Assembly (NCBI GenBank): GCA_947653505.1
Contig: CANTHI010000026.1
Span: forward strand, 1-14,079
Source of the DNA: an uncultured Eubacterium sp.
GTDB taxonomy: Bacteria > Bacillota_A > Clostridia > Lachnospirales > Lachnospiraceae
DNA: 14,079 bases
Direction: 5' to 3'
How positions within the stretch are numbered: position 1 is the first letter of the stretch; each line of letters begins with the position of its first letter. Shown in pieces: positions 6,768-13,585 of the stretch. The notes beneath the pieces were generated by a model that was not told the origin of the DNA, did not search any database, and saw only the letters and a program-made list of their open reading frames with translations. Both the position numbers and the translations under genes were made by a program.

Positions 6768-9209
6768 ATGGGAACACAGGAAGATCAGATTCATAAAGAA
6801 AATCAGGTACATAAAGAAAATCAGATTCAGGCGCTCAGCCATCTGATGGAAATCGCAGACAGGTTAAATGACACAACATATGTACCGCAGCTGGAGCGGA
6901 TGCGGCAGACGCTGGAAACGCCAAAGCTTCTGGTCAGTGTGATGGGGCAGTTTTCGGCCGGAAAATCAAAACTGTTGAACCAGCTGCTTGGCAGGGAACT
7001 GCTGCCGGCTGGTTATCTGGAAACAACGGCTGTCATTACCCTGATCAGATATGCGCAGACGGAGAGAGCCGTACTGGTTGCCTCTGACGGCAGTGAAACA
7101 ACAGTAGATCTGAAAGTGGCCAGACAGCTGTGCCAGGAAAATGCGCAAAAAGAGCTGGAAAATATACAGATGCTGGTCCTTTATGTCCATGCGGATCTGC
7201 TGGCATCCGGACTGGTGCTGGCAGATACACCGGGTCTGAACACGGTCATTACGAAACATGTACAGCTGGCAGAAAAAATAATGGAAGCATCCGGCATGAT
7301 ATTATATGTGATGGGAAAACCTGTAACGGATACAGATTTGCAATTTTTAACGGAAATAAAACGTGCCGGACAGTCCGTCATGCTTGTGCGCACACATATG
7401 GACGAGTTAAAATCCACGGAGGAGCAGGCAGATGTTTCGATCCGCAGGGAGCAGAGACGTCTGCAGCCGTTTACGGACGCACCGGTATTTTTTGTATCCA
7501 GTGAGGCGCAGAGCGCGTTTTATTCCAATATCCGGAATCTGGAAAGCTATATACGGACACATCTTTTGTCCGATATCCGGCAGGTGGCTGCAGATGTCTG
7601 TGCAAAAAGGACAGCAGTCATTGCCGCCGGATACCTGAGCCAGATCCGGACGAAAGAAGCGGTATGCAGACAGTATCTGGATGGACAGCAGCTGGAATAC
7701 CAGGCACAGAAAGTACAGCTGGAAACAGCACTGCGGAGGCTGGAAGACACACTGGACAAAAATGGGCAGCGGATCAGAAGCAGGTACAGGCAGATGAAGC
7801 TGGAAGCAGAAAAACAGCTGGATCAGGCAGGACAGCGGGCAGTCTGCCAGCTGGAAGCCGCACTGGCGCAGACAGAAGGATGTGAGCCGCAGGAGATCAG
7901 AACGATTGCTGAAGACGTGCTTTTTCGCAATGGCAGCATCCTGCGGGATGCCTATCTGGAACCGTTTAACCGGATGATTGGAGAAAATCGGACCGAAATC
8001 TGCGCACAGTTCGCAGACTGTCTGCCCCAACCGGCGATTCTGGAATATCTTCCACAGGATGTAGAAGATGTGTCGGACAAAATAGTGAAAATGCAGGAAA
8101 AAATGGCTGTACTGCTTGCGGAAAAGGAAGAATATGAGCAGCAGATCCAGCGGCTGGATATGCGGCAGGAAAAATCTGCGGAACAAAGAGAGAGCCTGCG
8201 GGACGAACTGGAAAAACAGCAGCTGATAACACAGCAAACGATCGCAGAGCGGAAAGAATACCCAAAATATCAGGCACGGTATAAAATCAGACAGAAAGAT
8301 ACGAAAAACAATGAAAAGAGGATGAGAGCAGTAGGCGCAGCGCTTGACTGGATCACCATCTTCTTATCAGGCGATGTATTTTTGAAGGCAGGCAGCGATT
8401 TTCTGGATGTAACCAGTGAGGTCGTTTCAGAGCTGCCGGTGGTCTCAGAACTGCCGGTAATTACAGAGCCTGCAAAAATGCTGGCAGAAGCAGGCGGAGA
8501 GATACAGGAATCAGAAAAAATGATGGAAGCAGCCAATCAGATCGACCAGGTTGTGGACATTGCAAAAATCATAAAAAAAGCACAGGCTCCATACCGGCGG
8601 CAGGAGAAGAATGGAGCGGCTCCTGATATTCTGGATCTGCTTTCTTTTGAATATCATCTGGGCAGGATGGGAAGGCAGAAGGATCTGGAGCAGATGATAG
8701 AGATCGACCGGGAATACGAGAAACAGTATTATGAGCAAAAGAGCAGGATTTACCGTCAGATGCAGGAAAGTGTCGAAAAAGAAATGAAAAAGCGCATACA
8801 GATCCTGGATTTGGATCAGGCGGAGAAACGTGCGGAAATGGAGCGCAACATCCATCTCAGAAAACAGAAGCAGGCAGAGCAGATGCTAAAGGAGCTGGAA
8901 CAGCAGGTCACACAGGAAAAAGAGAAAAAGAAGGCAGCGGCGATGCGGGAGTATTGTCTGTCCGAAGGGAAGAAAGAGCTGTCTGCATATTGTGAAGCTG
9001 TCTTAAAAGAAATGGGACCGGCAATGGAAGCCTGCATGGATGATTATACCGCTGTCTGCAGCGCGGGCGTGCGGGAAAGCATACAGGTACAAAAGCAGAA
9101 ACTGGAAGAACTGGAACAGATGCTGCAAACATCCTCCAGAAAAGAGCTGGAAAAGGAACTGGAGTGTTATGCGTCGGACGCAGTATTTCTGGAAACGCTT
9201 GTACTGTGA
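6768..9209 (+). CDS. dynamin-like GTPase 3 (divergent)
   Basis: The 813-aa product is the most divergent of the three dynamin-like proteins. Motifs: G1 GQFSAGKS at 60-67 (followed by K rather than T or S), G2 ETTAVIT near 85-91, G3 DTPG at 153-156 (LADTPGLNTV) and G4-position THMD at 209-212. The stalk is coiled coil from about 300 to 515 and again from about 640 to 800. The segment at 521-548 (AVGAALDWITIFLSGDVFLK and on) is hydrophobic and stands where GTPases 1 and 2 carry their EGxFG loop, so it may be this protein's membrane-contact region. It has two small internal duplications: HKENQV/HKENQI at 9-20 and SELPVV/SELPVI near 554-565. GGAGG at 6751-6755, inside the end of the previous gene, serves the ATG at 6768. 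The stop TGA falls in the first unit of a downstream tandem repeat. Confidence 0.9.
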   Translation: MGTQEDQIHKENQVHKENQIQALSHLMEIADRLNDTTYVPQLERMRQTLETPKLLVSVMGQFSAGKSKLLNQLLGRELLPAGYLETTAVITLIRYAQTERAVLVASDGSETTVDLKVARQLCQENAQKELENIQMLVLYVHADLLASGLVLADTPGLNTVITKHVQLAEKIMEASGMILYVMGKPVTDTDLQFLTEIKRAGQSVMLVRTHMDELKSTEEQADVSIRREQRRLQPFTDAPVFFVSSEAQSAFYSNIRNLESYIRTHLLSDIRQVAADVCAKRTAVIAAGYLSQIRTKEAVCRQYLDGQQLEYQAQKVQLETALRRLEDTLDKNGQRIRSRYRQMKLEAEKQLDQAGQRAVCQLEAALAQTEGCEPQEIRTIAEDVLFRNGSILRDAYLEPFNRMIGENRTEICAQFADCLPQPAILEYLPQDVEDVSDKIVKMQEKMAVLLAEKEEYEQQIQRLDMRQEKSAEQRESLRDELEKQQLITQQTIAERKEYPKYQARYKIRQKDTKNNEKRMRAVGAALDWITIFLSGDVFLKAGSDFLDVTSEVVSELPVVSELPVITEPAKMLAEAGGEIQESEKMMEAANQIDQVVDIAKIIKKAQAPYRRQEKNGAAPDILDLLSFEYHLGRMGRQKDLEQMIEIDREYEKQYYEQKSRIYRQMQESVEKEMKKRIQILDLDQAEKRAEMERNIHLRKQKQAEQMLKELEQQVTQEKEKKKAAAMREYCLSEGKKELSAYCEAVLKEMGPAMEACMDDYTAVCSAGVRESIQVQKQKLEELEQMLQTSSRKELEKELECYASDAVFLETLVL
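6792..6827 (+). repeat. 18-bp direct duplication within GTPase 3
   Basis: Two adjacent in-frame 18-bp copies (6792-6809 and 6810-6827) share CATAAAGAAAATCAG and encode HKENQV and HKENQI near the protein's N terminus. It lies ahead of the GTPase domain, in a polar segment that probably tolerates length change. Confidence 0.75.
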
Positions 9210-9274
9210 GGTTTTGGGTATGAAGCTTTGGGTATGAGGTTTTGGGTATGAAGCTTTGGGTATGAAGCTTTGGG
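9208..9274 (+). repeat. 14-bp tandem repeat between GTPase 3 and the next gene
   Basis: Units are GAGGTTTTGGGTAT (9208, 9236) and GAAGCTTTGGGTAT (9222, 9250), with a last partial copy GAAGCTTTGGG at 9264-9274. This gives about 4.8 copies in which the two variants alternate at first. The array begins inside the stop codon of GTPase 3 and occupies most of the 89-bp gap. Each full unit boundary contains TATGA, a start overlapping a stop, but no long frame opens from any of them. It is unrelated in sequence to the 22-bp array in the other wide gap of this operon. Confidence 0.9.
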
Positions 9275-9298
9275 AAGTACAGACCGGAGGATACAGGA

Positions 9299-10438
9299 TT
9301 GAAAAAAATACCAGATTACAGAATACTTCTTCTTGGAAATAAATATGACAAAAAAGAACTGCTTGGTATGTGTCTGCCGCAGAAGATCCGGGACAGCTTT
9401 CTGATGGATTATGATCCGGACCAGATGGAAGCGGTTGTTACCGGAAGAAATAGTTCAAAGGCAGATGCCGGCTATCATCTGGAGCAGACACGGGTGACAG
9501 CTGAAACAGATCTGCTTGCGGATATGGTACAGATATCCTGCAGGCCAAAGGACGATACGGCAGATACTATTGTGTTAAAAGCCGCGGGGGACTATGATAA
9601 GCTGCTGGTAGTGACTTCCTGGCAGCTTGAATCCGCCTATCTGGAAGCGCTGCTGCAGACAGTCCGCAGCCAGCATTTCCGGTATCCTCTGGCAGAAATA
9701 TGCCTGATCCTTTTAAAAAGCCGGATCAGGACCGCGGCTACCGATCTGGATAATCAGGATCAGGTTCTTGCACGTGCATACGAAAAATATCAAAAGATAC
9801 AGGATATCCGTGTGGAAATTTTTCAGGAGGGAGACTCTGTTTTCCGCCTGATTCATCCCTGCCGGAAGATCCTGCCGGTTTATTTCGCGGACGGCTATCG
9901 GGAAACATTCCTAAACTGGAAGAATGCGCTGACAGATCAGTATGCGGGGTTTGTGTTTCTGTTCTCAGAAATTGAAGTCCTGCCAGATATTTTCGAAGAA
10001 AAGCTGCAGCCAGCCTATCTGGGAAAGCATATCTGCGGTCTGCAAAATTTAGCATACAGACAGGATGTTGTCAAATCTTTTTATGAAAATTTTTACACAA
10101 AATGCTATCCGGATACAGAAAAGCTCATTCTTGACTATTATAAAGAAACGGTTATGAATGTCTGTATCTGGGATATGGAACAGGATCAGGAAGAAGTAAG
10201 ACAGAAGCTGCGGGAATTGTATATGCTTCGGGCAGAACAGCATGCGGACAAAAAATACAGGGTTCCGGAAAATCAGACAGAATACAACAGCCTGGAACAG
10301 AATACCGGAATCAGGGCAGCGTTTTACGAGTCTGTGACGGAGTATTACAAAAAGGACGTTACAAACTATCTGTATGGGCATTTGCGCAGCCAGGCACATA
10401 AGGTAACAGAACTGATGAACAGGTTTTATAAGGAGTGA
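9299..10438 (+). CDS. unknown protein, possible P-loop-less GTPase-like partner of the dynamins
   Basis: I do not recognise the family of this 379-aa protein. It starts at TTG 9299, chosen because GGAGG (9286-9290) lies eight bases upstream. The N terminus YRILLLGNKYDKKELL (7-22) reads like the first strand and P-loop region of a GTPase but lacks GKS/T. KLLVVTSWQLESAYLEALL (101-119) and ICLILLKSRIR (134-144) have the spacing and character of the strand-helix-strand that carries G4 in the neighbouring dynamins, without the G4 residues. No G3 DxxG is obvious. The C-terminal half is soluble, rich in aromatic and charged residues, and without coiled-coil repeats or membrane segments. The stop overlaps the ribosome binding site of the next gene (4-bp gap), so it is part of the operon. 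The pseudo-GTPase reading is inference only; a structure prediction would decide it. Confidence 0.8.
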   Translation: MKKIPDYRILLLGNKYDKKELLGMCLPQKIRDSFLMDYDPDQMEAVVTGRNSSKADAGYHLEQTRVTAETDLLADMVQISCRPKDDTADTIVLKAAGDYDKLLVVTSWQLESAYLEALLQTVRSQHFRYPLAEICLILLKSRIRTAATDLDNQDQVLARAYEKYQKIQDIRVEIFQEGDSVFRLIHPCRKILPVYFADGYRETFLNWKNALTDQYAGFVFLFSEIEVLPDIFEEKLQPAYLGKHICGLQNLAYRQDVVKSFYENFYTKCYPDTEKLILDYYKETVMNVCIWDMEQDQEEVRQKLRELYMLRAEQHADKKYRVPENQTEYNSLEQNTGIRAAFYESVTEYYKKDVTNYLYGHLRSQAHKVTELMNRFYKE

Positions 10439-10442
10439 ACAT

Positions 10443-11105
10443 ATGAGAAAAAAGCAGAAAGCGCCAGTACTTTTTACAGCGCTTTTTATGGAAAGCGCCG
10501 TGTTTTTGTGCGCGGCCACACTGACATGCGTATCCGTCTTTGCATGGCCTATAGCGTTAGCCGCAATGGCGGCTGCAGGGCTGACGGCCTATACAGCGGC
10601 GGATAAAGCTGTCACTGCAATCAGCCAGTATCTGAAAGAACAGTCCGGACAGCAGGAACAGATACTTCAGGCAATATCCGGATTTGCAGATAACAGTCTC
10701 CGGTTTTTTACAAGCAGCAGTGAGAACCTGACGGAACAGCTCAGACTGCTTTCAAAAGACTGGACGGATGCACTGGATTCACTGGAAGCGGCACAAAGCG
10801 GATACCTTGCGGAGCTTGCGGCTTCGCAGCGTGAATCCATCTCAGAGCTTTCAGAGACACAAAGCATGTATATTGCGGAGCTTGCGGCTGCACATAACAA
10901 AAGTATTACGGGGCTTGAAGAAGCACAGAATAAATACGCCGCAGAGTTTATAAAGTCACAAAGCAAATACATCAAAAGTCTTGCGCATTGCAAAATGAGG
11001 CTATCCAGGACCTCAAAAACCAGCAGTACAGTATGGAAAATAACCGGAAAGAGCAGCAGGCAGTCATCGCAGATGTATTCAAAACACAGTCTGCGGCGCA
11101 TATGA
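10443..11105 (+). CDS. membrane-anchored hendecad-repeat protein, N-terminal part (frame-disrupted)
   Basis: This frame encodes 220 aa, but only residues 1 to about 184 look native. Residues 8-34 and 37-54 are hydrophobic and form one or two membrane helices (VLFTALFM..., then IALAAMAAAGLTAYTAA) after a basic MRKKQK start, giving a membrane anchor. From residue 115 the protein is made of 11-residue units ending in L or F (for example AASQRESISEL, SETQSMYIAEL, AAAHNKSITGL, IKSQSKYIKSL). After AHCK the sequence turns into serine/arginine-rich nonsense and ends at 11105. The unit pattern continues in the -1 frame of the following ORF, so this is the 5' half of one gene. AAGGAG (10430-10435) is seven bases before the ATG. 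As the sequence stands, the protein would be a short membrane stub unless frameshifting or slippage rescues it. Confidence 0.75.
   Translation: MRKKQKAPVLFTALFMESAVFLCAATLTCVSVFAWPIALAAMAAAGLTAYTAADKAVTAISQYLKEQSGQQEQILQAISGFADNSLRFFTSSSENLTEQLRLLSKDWTDALDSLEAAQSGYLAELAASQRESISELSETQSMYIAELAAAHNKSITGLEEAQNKYAAEFIKSQSKYIKSLAHCKMRLSRTSKTSSTVWKITGKSSRQSSQMYSKHSLRRI
10785..11014 (+). repeat. 33-bp coding repeats (seven 11-residue units) spanning the frameshift
   Basis: Seven consecutive 11-residue units start at 10785 (EAAQSGYLAEL) and end with AHCKNEAIQDL at 11014. The span is 230 bases, exactly 7 x 33 minus one, which locates the missing base in the last unit. DNA-level similarity is clearest at 66-base spacing, where TTGCGGAGCTTGCGGCT recurs. 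Confidence 0.75.
10983..10999 (+). other. frameshift site joining the two halves of the hendecad protein
   Basis: The upstream frame reads GCG CAT TGC AAA ATG; the downstream frame reads CAA AAT GAG. Adding one A to the AAAA run at 10992-10995 yields TGC AAA AAT GAG and the unit AHCKNEAIQDL, exactly in phase with the preceding 11-residue units. No canonical X XXY YYZ slippery heptamer is present. The downstream frame has no ribosome binding site at its TTG (10988) or at the first ATG (11033). A one-base deletion or a sequencing error is the simplest reading; programmed or transcriptional slippage is possible. Confidence 0.75.
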
Positions 11106-12793
11106 ATAATCTGCAGGATCAGATTTCACAACTGATTGCGCAACTGGGCAGGCAGGAGATGCTGACCGAGCAAAATATGGAAAACCGGATCGCAGAGCTT
11201 GGCACGACGATAAAACTAACAAATACAGAAGCGATCAACCGGCTGATTCAGATACAAAAGGATGAAAACTGTCATCTGGCAGACGTCTGTGACAGTAAGA
11301 TCCAGCATCTGATCAAAAGCTGCGAGGCGCTGCAGGAGCATCAGCAATATGCTTCCAGACTGATTGACAGGATGGTTGTGGAAAATAAACAGGCAGCATC
11401 CGGTCAGTCTGATCAGCTGGCAAAACTAAATGAACAGGAACGGATATTTATTACGGAAACCAGCAGGCAGTATGCGGAACTTTCCGCGGTGCTGCGGTCC
11501 GGAGCAGACGCTTACCGGTCTATGGCCGGAGAACTGTCGGTCTCCCTGCAGGAGGCATGCAGACAGTATCTTATGGACTTTGCGAAAAAAAGTAATGCCG
11601 ATATGCAAAATCACCACAAACAGATAGCCACAGAGTTTGTCAGTCTGGCGAAACGCTTAAACACCGCAATGAACCAGACGGCCAGCGACTGCACATCCGG
11701 AATCAGCCAGGCGGTTCATGACTGTACGGCAGAAATCGGGCAGACAGTCGGCGGTTATACATTCCGGATGCATCAGATGTTTGACAGATATGCAGCGAAA
11801 ATGGACCAGACGATCAATGGTTATACAACAAAAATCGATCAGACGATAAGCGGCTATACAGCAAAGATGGACCAGACGGTTGGTGGCTATACGACAAAGA
11901 TCGACCAGACAATGCATGCGTATACGTCCGGAATCAGTCAGGCAGTCAGCGGCTGTACAGAAAAACTGGACAGCAATATGGAACGGTATACGCAGGAGCT
12001 GATCGGGCAAAGCGCAGCCATGATCGGAGAAATAGGGAAAGCGGATGATAAAAAGCTGGAGGAGGTATGCGGATCGATCGCACAGCTGGCCGGACAGGAA
12101 GAAGCTTTTATAGTCCAGTACAGAGAAAATATGTATGCGCTAAAACAGCAGGTAGAAACGCTGATATGCTGCCAGAATGAGAGCTTTGAACAGATCCGGA
12201 TCCGGGACGGGCAGAACATAAGCAGCCTGCAGGATACACTGCATCAGAATCAGAAAGAATGGTATGACAAATATGAAGAGCTTTCCAGTCAGGCTGTAAG
12301 ACAGTATGAGCAGTCGATGGAAACGTACAGGGACCAGTTTGTAGCCGCCAGCGCAGCCGCTCTGGCAGAAGTAGAAAAAGATAATGTGGATACGATTGCG
12401 GATGCATATAAAAATATTACCGTGATCTATGGCATGGTAGACCAGATGCGCGAAATCAGCCTGGAGCATGAGAAGAAGCTGCAGGAGGTATGCGCGGTTA
12501 TTGCGATGGGAATGAACAACAGCACAAAAAAACAGGCAGAGCAGTTTGCAGATTTCAATGAAGACTTTAGTGATAATGTATCGGATTTATCCGATACGGT
12601 TTATAAAATGTCAAAAGATATTAGCAGCCAGTTTCAGAAATATGAAGACGCGATACTGGGCATAGAAGAGCATGTTCAGGCCATGACAAAGGAATATCAT
12701 GAGCTGTTTGAACGGATCATCCAAAACCAGCACGAAATGAACGCATTGACACAGGATGATCTCTCTCTCCTGAAACAGCTGATCGGAGGGTAG
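10988..12793 (+). CDS. membrane-anchored hendecad-repeat protein, C-terminal part
   Basis: This frame encodes up to 601 aa and is the continuation of the gene starting at 10443; repaired, the whole would be about 783 aa. It is polar, helical and coiled coil throughout, with no membrane segment of its own. Residues about 229-338 are ten tandem 11-residue units of the form DQTISGYTAKM, with hydrophobics at positions 4, 7 and 11 (3-4-4 spacing), the signature of hendecad coiled coils or of 11-mer amphipathic helices. The rest is less regular coiled coil ending in ALTQDDLSLLKQLIGG. The TTG at 10988 and ATG at 11033 both lack a ribosome binding site, so independent translation is unlikely. The architecture (N-terminal membrane anchor plus long rod) recalls chemoreceptor-like or apolipoprotein-like repeat proteins, but no signalling motif is seen. 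In this operon it could be the scaffold or membrane tether of the dynamins (inference). Confidence 0.78.
   Translation: MQNEAIQDLKNQQYSMENNRKEQQAVIADVFKTQSAAHMNNLQDQISQLIAQLGRQEMLTEQNMENRIAELGTTIKLTNTEAINRLIQIQKDENCHLADVCDSKIQHLIKSCEALQEHQQYASRLIDRMVVENKQAASGQSDQLAKLNEQERIFITETSRQYAELSAVLRSGADAYRSMAGELSVSLQEACRQYLMDFAKKSNADMQNHHKQIATEFVSLAKRLNTAMNQTASDCTSGISQAVHDCTAEIGQTVGGYTFRMHQMFDRYAAKMDQTINGYTTKIDQTISGYTAKMDQTVGGYTTKIDQTMHAYTSGISQAVSGCTEKLDSNMERYTQELIGQSAAMIGEIGKADDKKLEEVCGSIAQLAGQEEAFIVQYRENMYALKQQVETLICCQNESFEQIRIRDGQNISSLQDTLHQNQKEWYDKYEELSSQAVRQYEQSMETYRDQFVAASAAALAEVEKDNVDTIADAYKNITVIYGMVDQMREISLEHEKKLQEVCAVIAMGMNNSTKKQAEQFADFNEDFSDNVSDLSDTVYKMSKDISSQFQKYEDAILGIEEHVQAMTKEYHELFERIIQNQHEMNALTQDDLSLLKQLIGG
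11672..12001 (+). repeat. ten 33-bp coding repeats (11-residue units)
   Basis: Ten units of exactly 33 bp start at 11672 and end at 12001: NQTASDCTSGI, SQAVHDCTAEI, GQTVGGYTFRM, HQMFDRYAAKM, DQTINGYTTKI, DQTISGYTAKM, DQTVGGYTTKI, DQTMHAYTSGI, SQAVSGCTEKL, DSNMERYTQEL. Central units are the most alike in DNA, as expected for recent expansion by unequal exchange or slippage. Consensus: Q at 2, I/V/M at 4, Y/C at 7, T at 8, I/M/L at 11. Confidence 0.9.
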
Positions 12794-12801
12794 AACAAAA
12801 G

Positions 12802-13104
12802 ATGCAGACACAGGATATACGAGCAGCCGCTTTAAAGACGGCAATCAACGGACTGAAAGAAAGCTTTGGGAAAGATGCGGTATTCGCGAAAAAATTAACC
12901 GTTGTTTTATGCGGCGGCAATGCCGGATACTATGAAAAAAAGTTTGCGCAGTTTTCGCAGATGATGAATCTTTCGGAAGCTTTACTGATGTCCGGCCGGC
13001 TCCATCGGGCGTTTCACTATCTTTGTATGGCGGACGCTGTGGGGAGGGAAATAAAAATCCGGGTTGATGAAGAGTATGGGAAGATTTGTGAAAAATGGCT
13101 GTGA
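12802..13104 (+). CDS. unknown 100-aa protein, last gene of the dynamin operon
   Basis: I do not recognise the family. The product is a small soluble, probably mostly helical protein: an alanine-rich N-terminal helix (AAALKTAINGLKESFG), a short hydrophobic strand-like VVLCGGNAGYYEKKF near 34-48, and a C-terminal half NLSEALLMSGRLHRAFHYLCMADAVG that could be a helical hairpin. It has no signal peptide, membrane segment or metal-binding cluster. GGAGGG (12785-12790), overlapping the end of the previous gene, is 11 bases before the ATG, and the gap to that gene is only 8 bp, so it is co-transcribed. A regulatory or adaptor subunit is plausible from context alone. Confidence 0.78.
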   Translation: MQTQDIRAAALKTAINGLKESFGKDAVFAKKLTVVLCGGNAGYYEKKFAQFSQMMNLSEALLMSGRLHRAFHYLCMADAVGREIKIRVDEEYGKICEKWL

Positions 13105-13122
13105 TGGCAGTATTATCCGTTT

Positions 13123-13155
13123 TGAAGTTCTGAAAACTTCATACAGAGTCTTTTT
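13123..13155 (+). terminator. weak terminator-like hairpin after the dynamin operon
   Basis: TGAAGTT (13123-13129) pairs perfectly with AACTTCA (13135-13141) around a 5-base loop, and a run of five T follows at 13151-13155. The stem is AT-rich and the T run starts about nine bases after the stem, so it is a poor intrinsic terminator. It sits 19 bases after the last operon stop codon, where termination is expected. Confidence 0.35.
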
Positions 13156-13233
13156 GTTCTGCTTTTCCAGATACTAAACTGAATGCGGTTGCAACAACTA
13201 TTTCTTAAAGTTTTTAAGGGATAATTTTTTCAT
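13139..13233 (-). pseudogene. broken start of a small secreted-type protein
   Basis: On the minus strand a strong ribosome binding site AAGAAAGGAG (13250-13241) sits seven bases before ATG 13233-13231, which opens MKKLSLKNFKK and stops at TAG (13200-13198). Adding one A before that TAG continues the reading as IVVATAFSLVSGKAEQKDSV to TGA at 13141-13139, giving a basic start followed by a hydrophobic core as in a signal peptide. I read this as the remnant of a secreted protein or peptide-precursor gene, frameshifted and truncated. It is also possible that only the 11-residue leader-like peptide is real. It overlaps the weak hairpin at 13123-13141. Confidence 0.35.
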
Positions 13234-13331
13234 GGGAACGCTCCTTTCTTATGCTCGTCAGACACTCAGAAAACCATCAGGCAGTCCTGCGGGTAAAAAA
13301 AGAGACAAATAGAAAATTTTAGAAAAGAAAA

Positions 13332-13357
13332 TCGTCTGCCAGTTCCGACACTTCCGC
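13332..13357 (-). tRNA. 5' fragment of a tRNA-Leu (partial, not functional)
   Basis: On the minus strand, 13357 down to 13332 reads GCGGAAG (acceptor 5' strand), TG (positions 8-9), then TCG...CGA forming an intact three-pair D stem around a loop containing the invariant GG (AACTGGCAGA). This matches the first 25 or so positions of a bacterial tRNA-Leu. Immediately after CGA the sequence becomes T-rich and no anticodon arm, variable arm, T loop or CTTCCGC 3' acceptor strand follows. It is therefore a truncated copy, perhaps left by recombination or element insertion in a tRNA gene. The intact parent gene is not in the window. Confidence 0.5.
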
Positions 13358-13510
13358 ATAAAGCCTTGATAAATCATGAGTTTACTCTTTTTCCACGCAA
13401 GATACTTTTCAGTTTCTGCTCGTAAAACTACCCGATTTGGAGAAAGTAGTCTGACGAGTCGCTATTGGATAAAAGACATAGATTTTGAAAGAATAGAAAT
13501 GAGAAAAAAC

Positions 13511-13539
13511 TTGATTCATAGGCTGGTCTATGGTATTTT
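13511..13539 (+). promoter_or_regulatory. candidate promoter of the toxin-antitoxin module
   Basis: TTGATT (13511-13516), a 17-bp spacer and TATTTT (13534-13539), preceded by TGG for an extended -10, form a plausible sigma-A promoter. Transcription would start near 13546, just before the palindrome at 13559. Confidence 0.45.
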
Positions 13540-13558
13540 AAATTTAAGAAATATATAG

Positions 13559-13585
13559 TATTGAAAAAAGAGCATTTTTTCAATA
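13559..13585. promoter_or_regulatory. perfect 11-bp palindrome ahead of the antitoxin gene
   Basis: TATTGAAAAAA (13559-13569) and TTTTTTCAATA (13575-13585) pair perfectly around a GAGCA loop. Its place between the promoter and the antitoxin start suits an autoregulatory operator, since antitoxins usually repress their own promoter. The A-run/T-run arms could also act as a weak bidirectional terminator. Confidence 0.5.

Noticed and set aside
7407..8237. Long minus-strand open frame (276 codons) opposite GTPase 3
   Set aside because: It is a codon-bias shadow of the plus-strand gene, Phe/Leu/Cys/Pro-rich, with no start signal.
13254..13458. 10-bp inverted repeat (CTCGTCAGAC at 13254-13263, complement at 13449-13458) as ends of a small mobile element
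   Set aside because: The match stops at 10 bp, shows no flanking target duplication, and such a match is not rare by chance in 500 bases.
13376..13558. 60-codon plus-strand open frame
   Set aside because: No ribosome binding site before its ATG, no recognisable domain, and it overlaps the toxin-antitoxin promoter candidate.
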